From NCBI RefSeq assembly GCF_021729135.1, contig NZ_JAJTWW010000001.1:186001-250000 (forward strand): 64,000 nt of DNA. The letters run 5' to 3'. The position numbers and the translations under genes are program-made. A model generated the notes under the pieces. That model was given only the letters and a program-made list of their open reading frames with translations, was not told the DNA's origin and did not search any database. The DNA is from Brevibacterium daeguense (GTDB lineage: Bacteria > Actinomycetota > Actinomycetes > Actinomycetales > Brevibacteriaceae). Shown here piece after piece: positions 56,229 through 64,000 of this stretch. Position 1 is the stretch's first letter; every line of letters begins with the position of its first letter.

Positions 56229-57587
56229 ATGACGAACCAGCCCATCGACCGGTCCCGCGACCTCTTCGAGCGGGCCGGCAGAGTGACTCCCGGCGGAGTG
56301 AACTCCCCGGTCAGAGCATTCGGTGCGGTCGGCGGCACGCCCCGCTTCATCGATCGGGCCCGGGGTGCCGCGCTGATCGACGTGGACGGCAATGAGTATG
56401 TCGACCTCATCGGATCGTGGGGTCCGATGATCCTGGGCCACGCACACCCCGAGGTGCTCGACGCCGTCCGAACGGCCGCCGCCAAGGGCTTCTCCTTCGG
56501 TACACCCAGCGAGAACGAGGTGCTGCTCGCCGAGGCGATCGTCGACCGGGTCGATCCCGTCGACGAGGTCCGCCTCGTCTCCTCCGGCACCGAGGCGACG
56601 ATGTCCGCCATCCGTCTGGCACGCGGCTTCACCGGCCGGCCCGTGGTGGTGAAGTTCGCCGGCTGCTACCACGGTCACGTCGATGCGCTGCTGGCCGCTG
56701 CCGGCTCCGGCGTCGCCACCTTCTCCCTGCCCGACACTCCGGGCGTGACCGGTGCCAGCGCCGCCGACACCCTGGTGCTGCCCTACAACGACCAGGAGGC
56801 GCTGCGCTCGGCCTTCGCCGAGCACGGCGACCGGATCGCATGTGTCATCACCGAAGCCTGCCCCGGCAACATGGGCGTCGTACCCCCGCGCGACGGCTTC
56901 ACCCGGCTCATCCGCTCGCTGACCCACCAGCACGCGGCCCTCATGATCTCCGACGAGGTGATGACCGGCTTCCGCGTCTCACCCAGCGGCTGGTACGGCT
57001 GGGAGCTCGAACGCGAGGGATACCCGGACGGTCCGGCTGATCTCTTCACCTTCGGCAAGGTGATGGGCGGCGGCTTCCCGGCAGCCGCATTCGGCGGACG
57101 CCGGGAGGTCATGGCCCAGCTGGCCCCGAGCGGTCCGGTGTACCAAGCCGGCACGCTGTCGGGCAACCCGGTGGCAACGGCCGCCGGGCTGGCGACACTG
57201 CGGCTGACCACCGAGCTCGATGTCTACTCGGCCATCGAGACCGCCGCGGACAGGCTCCGCCCCGAGGTCACCGCGGCGCTCAGCGCCGCCGGCGTCCCGC
57301 ATGTCATCCAGAGCGCGAACTCGATGTTCTCCGTGTTCTTCACCGACCGCGAGGCGGTGGTCGACTACGAGGACGCGCGCAGTCAGGACACCGCCGCCTA
57401 CGCGGCCTTCTTCACCGCGATGCTCGAGCAGGGCGTCCACCTGCCGCCGAGCGCCTTCGAGGTCTGGTTCCTGTCGCTTGCCCACACCGATGAGGTGCTC
57501 GACCGCATCGTCGCGGCACTGCCGAGGGCCGCCGCCGCCGCGGCTTCTGCCATGGCCGGCTCCGCGGGGGACAGGACGACCGGATGA
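56229..57587 (+). CDS. hemL: Glutamate-1-semialdehyde 2,1-aminomutase
   Basis: HemL makes 5-aminolevulinate from glutamate-1-semialdehyde, the product of HemA. The 452-residue PLP enzyme shows [41 protein letters not shown], the cofactor Asp in [11 protein letters not shown] and the PLP Lys in [17 protein letters not shown] precedes the ATG, 24 bases after marR. It overlaps the phosphatase gene (ATGA). Confidence 0.96.
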   Translation: MTNQPIDRSRDLFERAGRVTPGGVNSPVRAFGAVGGTPRFIDRARGAALIDVDGNEYVDLIGSWGPMILGHAHPEVLDAVRTAAAKGFSFGTPSENEVLLAEAIVDRVDPVDEVRLVSSGTEATMSAIRLARGFTGRPVVVKFAGCYHGHVDALLAAAGSGVATFSLPDTPGVTGASAADTLVLPYNDQEALRSAFAEHGDRIACVITEACPGNMGVVPPRDGFTRLIRSLTHQHAALMISDEVMTGFRVSPSGWYGWELEREGYPDGPADLFTFGKVMGGGFPAAAFGGRREVMAQLAPSGPVYQAGTLSGNPVATAAGLATLRLTTELDVYSAIETAADRLRPEVTAALSAAGVPHVIQSANSMFSVFFTDREAVVDYEDARSQDTAAYAAFFTAMLEQGVHLPPSAFEVWFLSLAHTDEVLDRIVAALPRAAAAAASAMAGSAGDRTTG

Positions 57588-58246
57588 CGTTGGTGCAGAT
57601 TCACCTGACCCGGCACGGGGAGGTGCACAACCCGGACGGCATCCTCTACGGCCGGCTCGAGGGCTTCGGACTGTCCGAGCGGGGCAGGGCGATGGCCGAC
57701 CGGCTCGTCGAGCACTTCACCGCCGCCGAGCGCAGCGTCCGCCTGCTCGTCTCCTCTCCGCTGCAGCGCGCGCAGGAGACGCTGGCACCGCTCGCCGCAC
57801 AGCTGGAGCTGGAGCCGCGCATCGACGAACGCGTCATCGAGGCCGAGAACGCCTTCGAGGGGACCGCGGTCAACCGCGGATCCCTGTCCCGGCCGCAGAA
57901 CCTCGCACGGGTGTACAACCCGTTCCGGCCGTCATGGGGCGAGCCCTACCTCGACCAGGTCAAGCGCATGCGGGCCGCTATGGCCTCGCTGCGGGTCCGC
58001 CTGGAGCGGGCAGCCGACGAGGCGGGACTCGACGCGGTCGACGGCGTCATCGTGTCCCATCAGCTGCCGATCTGGGTCACCCGCCTGGCCGCGGAGCGCA
58101 GGCCGCTGTGGCACGACCCGCGCAAGCGCGAGTGCGCACTGGGGTCTGTCACGACCTTCACATACGAGTCCGGCAGACTGATCGGCGTGGAATACGAGAA
58201 CGTGTGCGCCGACCTGCAGCCGGCGAAGGCGGTGACCGGCGCGTGA
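57584..58246 (+). CDS. Histidine phosphatase / phosphoglycerate-mutase-like protein
   Basis: A 220-residue branch-1 histidine phosphatase with the catalytic LTRHGEV at residues 8-14 (His11), [10 protein letters not shown], and the second catalytic His in [10 protein letters not shown]. The gene occupies the same hemL-to-cytochrome-maturation position as Rv0525. The substrate is unknown. It overlaps hemL upstream and the thioredoxin-like gene downstream. Confidence 0.85.
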   Translation: MTLVQIHLTRHGEVHNPDGILYGRLEGFGLSERGRAMADRLVEHFTAAERSVRLLVSSPLQRAQETLAPLAAQLELEPRIDERVIEAENAFEGTAVNRGSLSRPQNLARVYNPFRPSWGEPYLDQVKRMRAAMASLRVRLERAADEAGLDAVDGVIVSHQLPIWVTRLAAERRPLWHDPRKRECALGSVTTFTYESGRLIGVEYENVCADLQPAKAVTGA

Positions 58247-58827
58247 CCAGCCGACGGACGCTGCTGACCTGGCTGGCCGCGGGCGCCTCGGCGACGGTGC
58301 TGGCCGGATGCTCCACCGGTGACGACGCGCTCGCCCAGCAGGCCGGCTCCGAGCAGGGCTACGTCTCCGGCGCGGGAGTCATCACTCGGGTGCCGGTCGC
58401 CGAACGGGGCGAGCCGCTCGACCTGGAATTCACCACCCTGGCAGGCGAACAGACGTCGCTGGCGCAGTGGCGACCCAAGCTGGCCGTCATCAACCTCTGG
58501 TACGCCGCCTGCCCGCCGTGCCGGAAGGAAGCACCGGATCTGGCCGCGGTCTCCGAGGAGTTCTCCGAGCAGACGGCGTTCCTCGGCGTCAACGTCCGCG
58601 ATCAGGCGGCGGCCGCCGAGGCCTTCGTGCGGAACTTCGAGGTCCCCTACCCGAACATGCTCGACTCCGACGGCCGCATGGTCGCGATGCTCTCGGGCAT
58701 CCTGCCTCCGCAGGCCACTCCGTCCACGGTGATCCTCGACTCCGCGGGACGGGCGGCGGCTCGGGTCGTGGGCGCCGTGGAGGAGTCGACTCTGCGGGGG
58801 CTCATCGAAGACGTGCTGGCGGAGTAG
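58243..58827 (+). CDS. TlpA/ResA-like thioredoxin lipoprotein
   Basis: A 194-residue extracytoplasmic thiol-disulfide reductase. It begins SRRTLL and a hydrophobic stretch ending in the lipobox VLAGC (Cys23). The thioredoxin domain holds WYAACPPCRKEAP with the CxxC near residue 90 and the cis-Pro in QATPSTVIL. By family and position it keeps apocytochrome c cysteines reduced for haem attachment, receiving electrons from CcdA. GTG 58243 overlaps the phosphatase stop. Confidence 0.9.
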   Translation: MTSRRTLLTWLAAGASATVLAGCSTGDDALAQQAGSEQGYVSGAGVITRVPVAERGEPLDLEFTTLAGEQTSLAQWRPKLAVINLWYAACPPCRKEAPDLAAVSEEFSEQTAFLGVNVRDQAAAAEAFVRNFEVPYPNMLDSDGRMVAMLSGILPPQATPSTVILDSAGRAAARVVGAVEESTLRGLIEDVLAE

Positions 58828-58830
58828 CCG

Positions 58831-59607
58831 GTGCCCGACCTGCTCGCCGGCCTCGGCCAGACCTTCGCCCAGACAGTCATGGACGGCCCGCTCCTCGTCG
58901 CCATCGCCGTCGCGGCGCTGGCCGGAGCCGTGTCCTTCGCCTCACCCTGCGTGCTGCCGCTGGTCCCCGGCTACGTCGGCTACGTCACCGGACTGTCCGG
59001 CAGCTCGCTGCAGGACCGCCGCACCAGCAAAGTGGTCCTCGGGGTCAGTCTGTTCGTGCTCGGCTTCGCCGTCGTGTTCGTCGCGATCGGCGCCCTGTTC
59101 TCCGGACTGGGTGTGCTGCTGGCGGAATGGATCGACGTCGTCACCCGCATCATGGGCGTCTTCGTCATCCTCGCCGGCATCGTCTTCATGGGCGGGTTCA
59201 GCTTCCTGCAGCGCGAGCGGCGGATCCACGCCCGCCCGCGGGCCGGACTGTGGGGAGCCCCGGTGCTCGGGGCCACCTTCGCGCTCGGCTGGGCCCCATG
59301 CATCGGTCCGACGCTGGCGGCGGTGCTGGCGATGTCGACCGGGTTCGGCGCCTCGGACGGCGTGTGGCGCGGCACCATGCTGACCTTCGTCTACTGCCTG
59401 GGTCTGGGGATCCCGTTCATCCTCGTCGCGGTTGCACTGCACAAGGGGATGGGCCGGCTCGCATGGGTGCGCACTCACCAGCAGACGATCGTGCGGATCG
59501 GCGGAATCGTCCTGATCATCCTCGGAGTCCTGCTCGTCACCGGCATCTGGACCGCCTGGATCTACAGCCTGCAGGGGCTGATCTCCGGGTTCGAGATGAT
59601 CATCTGA
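58831..59607 (+). CDS. ccdA: Cytochrome c biogenesis protein CcdA
   Basis: A 258-residue membrane thiol transporter with six or seven helices. It carries the two conserved Cys motifs, SFASPCVLPLVPGYVGYVTG and LGWAPCIGPTLAAVLA, which shuttle electrons from cytoplasmic thioredoxin to the TlpA-like lipoprotein. The GTG start lies three bases after the tlpA stop. It is part of the System II maturation set with resB and ccsB. Confidence 0.94.
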   Translation: MPDLLAGLGQTFAQTVMDGPLLVAIAVAALAGAVSFASPCVLPLVPGYVGYVTGLSGSSLQDRRTSKVVLGVSLFVLGFAVVFVAIGALFSGLGVLLAEWIDVVTRIMGVFVILAGIVFMGGFSFLQRERRIHARPRAGLWGAPVLGATFALGWAPCIGPTLAAVLAMSTGFGASDGVWRGTMLTFVYCLGLGIPFILVAVALHKGMGRLAWVRTHQQTIVRIGGIVLIILGVLLVTGIWTAWIYSLQGLISGFEMII

Positions 59608-59651
59608 TCGCGCACCGGACACGGCCTGGAAGAGAAGAAGCGAACACCACT

Positions 59652-61349
59652 GTGACGAAGAACCCCACCCAGCAGAAGCCCGGCTCGACTGCCCAAAAGG
59701 GCGCGGCCGGCGCGAAGACGACCGGCACCCCCGCTGTGAAGGCGGCGCCGGCCAACATCGGCTTCCTCGGAATGCTGCGCTGGGCGTGGCGGCAGCTGAC
59801 CACCATGCGGGTGGCGCTCATCCTGCTGCTCATCCTGGCGCTGGCGGCCATTCCGGGTTCGCTGTTGCCCCAGCGGATTCAGGACCCGATCCGCGTCAGC
59901 ACCTTCATCGAGGAGAACGGGGCCTGGGGCGAGTTCCTCGACCGGGTGCAGCTGTTCGACGTCTACTCCTCGATCTGGTTCTCCAGCGTCTACATCCTGC
60001 TGATGATCTCCCTGGTCGGCTGTGTCCTGCCGCGGACGAACCAGCACTGGAAGGCGATGCGGCAGGATCCCCCGAGGGCGCCTCGGCGGCTGTCGCGGAT
60101 GCCCGGCTACCAGACCTTCCGACTGGCCGTCGACCCGGATGCCGGGACCGACCGCCCGTCGGCCACCGCCGCAGCCGGCGGCTCGGGTGCCGCAGATTCC
60201 GCAGCCGGCGGCCCGGGTGACTCCGCCGCAGCCGGCCAGAGCCTCCTCGGCCGCGCGCAGCAGCGCCTCAAGAAGCAGGGCTACCGGACGGTGCGGCTCG
60301 ACGACCACATCGCCGCCGAGCGCGGCTACCTGCGGGAGACGGGCAACCTGGTGTTCCATGCGTCCCTGCTGCTCCTGGTCGTGACCATGGCGGTCGGGTC
60401 GCTGTTCGGATACTCCGGGCAGCGAGTGCTCGTCGAGGGCGACACCTTCACCAACTCGCTGGTGTCCTACGACTCCTTCGAACCGGGCACGTACTTCGAC
60501 GCGAGCCGGCTCGATGACTTCCGCCTCCGGCTCAACAGCTTCGAGTCGACCTTCGACGACCAGGCGACCGGCAGCCAGTTCGGTCAGCCGCGCTCCTTCG
60601 AAGCCGACATCACGGAATTCCACGAGGGCCGGGAAACTCGCCATCTCCTCGAGGTCAACCAGCCGATCCGGGTGGGCGGCACGGGCGTGTACCTCACGGG
60701 CAACGGCTACGCCCCCGTGTTCACCACCCGTGATTCCCAGGGCACCGTCACCTTCTCCGGCCCTGTCGTTTTCATTCCCCAGCCGGAGGCCTCGGGCTAC
60801 GGCTCCAGGGGAGTGGTGAAGGTGCCGGACGCCGAGCCGGATCAGCTCGGCTTCGTCGGGTTCCTGCTGCCCACCGCCGGCCTCAACGACAACGGGGAGC
60901 TGATCTCGCGGTTCGCCGAGCTGCGCAACCCCTATGTCGTGATGAACGTGTACAGGGGCGACCTGGGCCTCGACGACGGGATCCCGCAGTCCGTCTACGA
61001 GCTCGAGGCCGACGACATGGTGCAGGTCACCGACGCGAGCGGCAGCCCGGTCACCCTTGAGATGGCTCCCGGCGAGACGGTGGAGCTGCCGGACGGACTG
61101 GGCAGCATCACGCTCGAGGGCGTCGACCGCTTCGTGGCGCTCGACATCCGGCACAACCCGACCCAGGGGCTGATGCTGGTGCTCTCCATATTCCTGCTGA
61201 TCGGACTGGGCCTGTCGCTGTTCGTGCCGCGGCGGCGGATGTGGGTCCGGGTGACCGACCGCGAGGTCGAGGTCGCAGCGCTTGCCCGCGGTGAGGATCC
61301 CCGCTCCGAGCATGCCGCGAAGGATCTGGCACTAGAATTGCAGGACTGA
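59652..61349 (+). CDS. resB: Cytochrome c biogenesis protein ResB
   Basis: A 565-residue System II component (Ccs1-like) that works with CcsB in haem export and ligation. Transmembrane helices are at about 50-72, 110-130 and 235-255, and one near the C-terminus (LMLVLSIFLLIGLGLSLFVPRRRMW). The segment from FHASLLLLVV to the large external domain is typical. A Gly/Ala/Ser linker (about residues 170-198) is inserted in the first cytoplasmic loop. GTG 59652 follows AGAAG; the frame is open far upstream over ccdA but has no coding character there. Confidence 0.9.
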   Translation: MTKNPTQQKPGSTAQKGAAGAKTTGTPAVKAAPANIGFLGMLRWAWRQLTTMRVALILLLILALAAIPGSLLPQRIQDPIRVSTFIEENGAWGEFLDRVQLFDVYSSIWFSSVYILLMISLVGCVLPRTNQHWKAMRQDPPRAPRRLSRMPGYQTFRLAVDPDAGTDRPSATAAAGGSGAADSAAGGPGDSAAAGQSLLGRAQQRLKKQGYRTVRLDDHIAAERGYLRETGNLVFHASLLLLVVTMAVGSLFGYSGQRVLVEGDTFTNSLVSYDSFEPGTYFDASRLDDFRLRLNSFESTFDDQATGSQFGQPRSFEADITEFHEGRETRHLLEVNQPIRVGGTGVYLTGNGYAPVFTTRDSQGTVTFSGPVVFIPQPEASGYGSRGVVKVPDAEPDQLGFVGFLLPTAGLNDNGELISRFAELRNPYVVMNVYRGDLGLDDGIPQSVYELEADDMVQVTDASGSPVTLEMAPGETVELPDGLGSITLEGVDRFVALDIRHNPTQGLMLVLSIFLLIGLGLSLFVPRRRMWVRVTDREVEVAALARGEDPRSEHAAKDLALELQD

Positions 61350-61385
61350 CCGAGCATGCCGAGCCTCTCGGCGAAGGGACACTGA

Positions 61386-62474
61386 ATGGACGTCAACATC
61401 GAGCTGGCCACCTGGTCGAACCTGCTCATCTATTCGGCGATGGCCGTCTATGCGATCGCCTTCATCGCCTACGCATTCGACCTGTTCGGCGGCCGCACGC
61501 TCAACTCCGCCGCCGGGGGTCGGAAGGCGACGGCTGCCGTCGCTGCATCGGCCGGCGGTGGCAGGGTCAGGCGCACGGCCCGGACCTCATCCTCCGTCGC
61601 GGTGCTGGACCCGGAGACGGCGACCGGTCCCGCAGCCGACGCCGGTTCGGGAGGTGGTTCGGGTGCGGCAGGAGACGCCGCCGAGGCCGGTTCCGGAGGC
61701 GCGGTCACCTCGGCCCGCACCCGCAGCCGTCGGCTGGCCCGCGTCGGCACCGCACTGACGGCGCTGGCCCTCCTGCTCCACGTGGCGGCCATCGTGACCC
61801 GGACGCTGTCGGTGATGCGGGTGCCGTGGGGCAACATGATGGAGTACGCGCTCACCGCCTCGGCGCTGGCCGGAATCGTCTACCTCGTCGTGCTGAAGTT
61901 CCGCGACGTGCGGTATCTGGGCACCTTCGTCGCCGGTGCGATCCTCATCACGCTGGGCCTGTGCATCACGGTCTTCTACACGCCGGCCGCGCAGCTGATC
62001 CCCGCTCTGCAGTCGTACTGGATCTACATCCACGTGCCGATCGCGATCCTGTCCACCGCGCTGCTGTCGATCTCTGCCGCGCTGGCGGTGTTCCAGATCG
62101 TCAAGGCCGCCACCGAGGCTCGCGCCACGCCCAGGTGGCTGCGCTTCATGGAGCGGGTGCCGGCGAGCGGGAACATCGAGCAGGTGTCCTATCGGATCGC
62201 CGCGGTGGGCTTCGTGACCTGGACATTCACGCTGATCGCAGGGGCGGTGTGGGCCGAGGTGGCCTGGGGCCGCTACTGGGGCTGGGACACCAAGGAGATC
62301 TGGACCTTCGTCGTCTGGGTGGTCTACGCGGCCTACCTGCACGCTCGCGCCACCCGCGGATGGGGCCCGACGAAGGTCGCAGTGCTCAACCTCATCGGCT
62401 TCGCGTCGGTGGTGTTCAACTTCTCCATCGTCAACGTCTACTTCAACGGACTGCACTCGTACTCGGGCCTGTGA
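61386..62474 (+). CDS. ccsB: Cytochrome c biogenesis protein CcsB (CcsA)
   Basis: A 362-residue membrane protein with about eight helices, the haem-handling partner of ResB. The tryptophan-rich WWD-type domain reads WGRYWGWDTKEIWTF and the flanking His ligands lie in NMMEYALTA, YIHVPIAI and LHSYSG-type segments. A long Gly/Ala/Ser-rich cytoplasmic linker (about residues 42-120) follows the first helix. ATG 61386 has GGGACACTGA upstream, a weak site. A stem-loop follows 66 bases after the stop. Confidence 0.92.
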   Translation: MDVNIELATWSNLLIYSAMAVYAIAFIAYAFDLFGGRTLNSAAGGRKATAAVAASAGGGRVRRTARTSSSVAVLDPETATGPAADAGSGGGSGAAGDAAEAGSGGAVTSARTRSRRLARVGTALTALALLLHVAAIVTRTLSVMRVPWGNMMEYALTASALAGIVYLVVLKFRDVRYLGTFVAGAILITLGLCITVFYTPAAQLIPALQSYWIYIHVPIAILSTALLSISAALAVFQIVKAATEARATPRWLRFMERVPASGNIEQVSYRIAAVGFVTWTFTLIAGAVWAEVAWGRYWGWDTKEIWTFVVWVVYAAYLHARATRGWGPTKVAVLNLIGFASVVFNFSIVNVYFNGLHSYSGL

Positions 62475-62540
62475 TCTTCCGGCCTTGGGCAGGCCTGATC
62501 CCCGGGGAGAGGCGTGGTCCACGGGGGAGCCCGCATAGCG

Positions 62541-62571
62541 AATGCCCGGCACCGAGAAGGTGCCGGGCATT
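62541..62571. terminator. Stem-loop after ccsB
   Basis: The 13-base arms AATGCCCGGCACC and GGTGCCGGGCATT flank the loop GAGAA. It lies between ccsB and the convergent PLD-domain gene and may serve both. Confidence 0.7.
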
Positions 62572-62618
62572 TGCGTGGGTCGCGCTGCGCCGGTGAGGTT
62601 ACGTCGTTCACGAGTCAC

Positions 62619-62711
62619 TGCCGGTCAGATGCCGAGGTCGGGAAAGCGGTGCCGGTCAGGCGCCGGAATCGGGAAATCGCTGCCGGTCAGGCGCCCGCCT
62701 CGGGAGGCTCC
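62619..62711. repeat. Three tandem copies of a 31-bp unit
   Basis: The unit begins TGCCGGTCAG at 62619, 62650 and 62681. The first two are intergenic and the third runs over the stop codon of the PLD-domain gene. The unit tails diverge. No function is known. Confidence 0.8.
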
Positions 62712-63031
62712 TCCTCGGACTGCTCCCGCTGGCGGCGGTCACGGCGACGATCTGCGGCAAGGTCATCGGCGAGCTTGCGGAGGAATTCCGGGTCGTCGTC
62801 CGGGGCGACGGGGCCGCGACCGGCGGCGGGGCGCTCGCGGCTCTCGAACGAGGAGCGGCCGAACAGATACCACAGCAGCACGCCGACGATCGGGACCAGC
62901 AGGATGACGAGGGCCCACGCCCACTTGGGCATGATGCGGATGTGCTGACGATCGCGCGTGAGGCAGTCGAACACGCCGTACAGCGTGATCGCTGTCAGGA
63001 GGACGATTGCGGCGACGAGGAACCTGGACAT
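62687..63031 (-). CDS. PLDc_N domain small membrane protein
   Basis: A 114-residue protein with two transmembrane helices (about residues 3-19 and 37-56) and the PLDc_N pattern FDCLTRDRQHIRIMPKWAWALVILLVPIVG, ending WYLFGR. The rest is a charged tail rich in Asp, Arg and Glu. Such proteins are common in actinomycetes and lack the phospholipase catalytic domain. ATG 63031 has a TACGCT box exactly six bases upstream, which argues against the longer upstream frame. Confidence 0.8.
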   Translation of the reverse strand: MSRFLVAAIVLLTAITLYGVFDCLTRDRQHIRIMPKWAWALVILLVPIVGVLLWYLFGRSSFESRERPAAGRGPVAPDDDPEFLRKLADDLAADRRRDRRQREQSEEEPPEAGA

Positions 63032-63037
63032 GGCACA

Positions 63038-63043
63038 AGCGTA
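63038..63043 (-). promoter_or_regulatory. -10 element for the PLDc_N gene
   Basis: On the minus strand TACGCT is followed after six bases by the ATG at 63031. Confidence 0.5.
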
Positions 63044-63110
63044 ATTCACCGCCCTAACAGGAACCTGAGCATGAGACGGCGCGGACAGGCCCACTACACT
63101 GGATGGAATC

Positions 63111-63422
63111 ATGCGCAACGTTTTCATCTACTCCCTGCTCCGCCTGCTGATGCTCGTCGGCGTGGTCGCCCTCGTCTGGCTGATCGCCGGCATCTCACTC
63201 ATCAGCACGATCCTCGCGATCCTCATCGCCACGATGCTCAGCCTGCTCCTGCTGGGCCCCTTCCGCGCGAAGGCGACCACCGAGATGGTCGGGTGGCGCA
63301 GCGCGGCCAAGCAGCGCAGGGCGGGGAGGACGGCACTCGCCGACTCCGACGCCTCGGCCGAGGACGCGGAGATCGCTGAGGAGCCGGGCTCAGAGGGCCA
63401 GGCCGAGGGCGAGCAGCGCTGA
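63111..63422 (+). CDS. DUF4229 family small membrane protein
   Basis: A 103-residue protein with two closely spaced transmembrane helices (about residues 8-28 and 31-50) and an acidic Ala/Glu-rich tail, matching the actinobacterial DUF4229 family found beside menA. The function is unknown. TACACT lies ten bases before the ATG, giving a leader of only a few bases. Its last 33 bases overlap the 3' end of convergent menA. Confidence 0.8.
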   Translation: MRNVFIYSLLRLLMLVGVVALVWLIAGISLISTILAILIATMLSLLLLGPFRAKATTEMVGWRSAAKQRRAGRTALADSDASAEDAEIAEEPGSEGQAEGEQR

Positions 63423-64000
63423 GTAGGTCAGCGCCGTCAGCCCGGTGTTCTTGATCACCGGGATCAGCTTCTGGCCCTGCCCTCCGCCGAGCACCGTCTG
63501 CAGCGGCGATATCGCCAGCACCAGTGACAGCGCTGCCAGCACCGCTGCGGGATGCCCGAACAGGATCGGCACGAGCAGCAGCAGGTAGGGCACGAACACG
63601 AAAGCGCCGTACACCATGCGCGCCTTCTGGTCCCCGAGCAGCACTGCCAGCGTCGTCTTCCCCGCAGCGGTGTCGGTCGGGATGTCGCGGAGGTTGTTGA
63701 CCATCAGCACGGCGCAGGAGAACAGCCCGATCGCCACCGCGCCGGCGATCGCGGCCGCGGTCACCTGGGAGACGAGCACGTAGGTGGTGCCGAGTGTCGC
63801 AACGAGGCCGAAGAAGATGAAGACGAAGACCTCGCCGAGTGCCATGTAGCCGTAGGGCCGCCTGCCGCCCGTGTAGTACCACGCGGCCAGGACCGCCAGG
63901 ATGCCCACGGGAATGAACCACCACGCCTGAGCGACCAGGATCAGGACGATTCCGGCCGCCGCAGCGACGCCGAAGGAGATGAAGGCTGCGCGCTTGACGA
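63390..64000 (-). CDS. menA: 1,4-dihydroxy-2-naphthoate polyprenyltransferase, 3' part
   Basis: This is the C-terminal part of MenA, a UbiA-type membrane prenyltransferase of menaquinone synthesis. The frame is open to the window edge, so the start and the first Asp-rich motif are missing. Visible parts are YYTGGRRPYGYMALGEVFVF, a family signature, and the second Asp-rich site NNLRDIPTDTAAGKTTLAV. Five or six helices remain. It overlaps the DUF4229 gene tail to tail by 33 bases. Confidence 0.92.
   Translation of the reverse strand, partial: VKRAAFISFGVAAAAGIVLILVAQAWWFIPVGILAVLAAWYYTGGRRPYGYMALGEVFVFIFFGLVATLGTTYVLVSQVTAAAIAGAVAIGLFSCAVLMVNNLRDIPTDTAAGKTTLAVLLGDQKARMVYGAFVFVPYLLLLVPILFGHPAAVLAALSLVLAISPLQTVLGGGQGQKLIPVIKNTGLTALTYSALLALGLAL

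Noticed and set aside
62619-62711. Tandem 31-bp units considered as a CRISPR array
   Set aside because: The units are head-to-tail without unique spacers and there are no cas genes.

Overview
The window is about 64 kb of high-GC, gene-dense chromosome from an actinomycete. The signs are an Lsr2 nucleoid protein, an Rv2747-type ArgA, DisA, ClpC with two repeated N-terminal segments, the 32-residue ribosomal protein bS22, many GTG and TTG starts, and start/stop overlaps of the ATGA or GTGA type. The gene order recalls Micrococcales, perhaps Brevibacteriaceae, but no rRNA or species marker is present, so the genus is a guess. I see no prophage, insertion sequence, CRISPR array, tRNA or rRNA. No stretch of 300 bases lacks a gene.

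Region 1 (1-7155) is accessory. It holds the 3' end of msrA, a nitroreductase and an MFS exporter in one overlapping unit, then a single-gene RND exporter overlapped by a CPBP membrane protease, and a convergent VOC protein.

Region 2 (7354-30503) is core housekeeping in an order shared with other actinomycetes (compare Rv3628 to Rv3585 of M. tuberculosis): ppa, dacB, a zinc metalloprotease, tilS, hpt, ftsH, folE, folP, a fused folB-folK, a DUF3180 protein, two bacterial PH-domain membrane proteins, a DUF2520 protein, lysS, a small membrane protein, lsr2, clpC, argA, mutY, an anchored Ser/Glu-rich protein, disA and radA. Folate synthesis is one tightly packed run.

Region 3 (30577-41529) is the variable block between two conserved blocks. 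It has an ALDH7-type dehydrogenase and an FAD amine oxidase, probably for pipecolate or lysine breakdown, divergent from a LysR regulator across a promoter with a CRP-like site. Next come a methyltransferase / DUF4287 / methyltransferase cassette, a DUF4916 protein, and the 2-methylcitrate operon prpD-prpB-prpC with a crotonase-like gene. Two palindromes precede prpD.

Region 4 (41562-64000) is core again (compare Rv0496 to Rv0534c): ppx, a TIM-barrel isomerase-like protein, proC, ktrA and ktrB, an orphan TRAP binding lipoprotein, acuC, bS22 and a glutaredoxin-like protein. The haem operon follows: rex, a fused hemA-hemC, a cobA-like/hemD fusion, hemB, a marR gene and hemL. It runs on into a phosphoglycerate-mutase-like gene and the System II cytochrome c maturation genes (tlpA/resA, ccdA, resB, ccsB). 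Tetrapyrrole supply and haem attachment to cytochromes are thus linked. The window ends in menA (menaquinone).

Most of the window is ordinary. The points that deserve attention are the HemA-HemC fusion, the CRP-like control region of the amine-oxidation locus, the prpD palindromes, the crotonase lacking one catalytic Glu, and a recurring leaderless promoter signature (TANNNT followed after 6-7 nt by the start codon).
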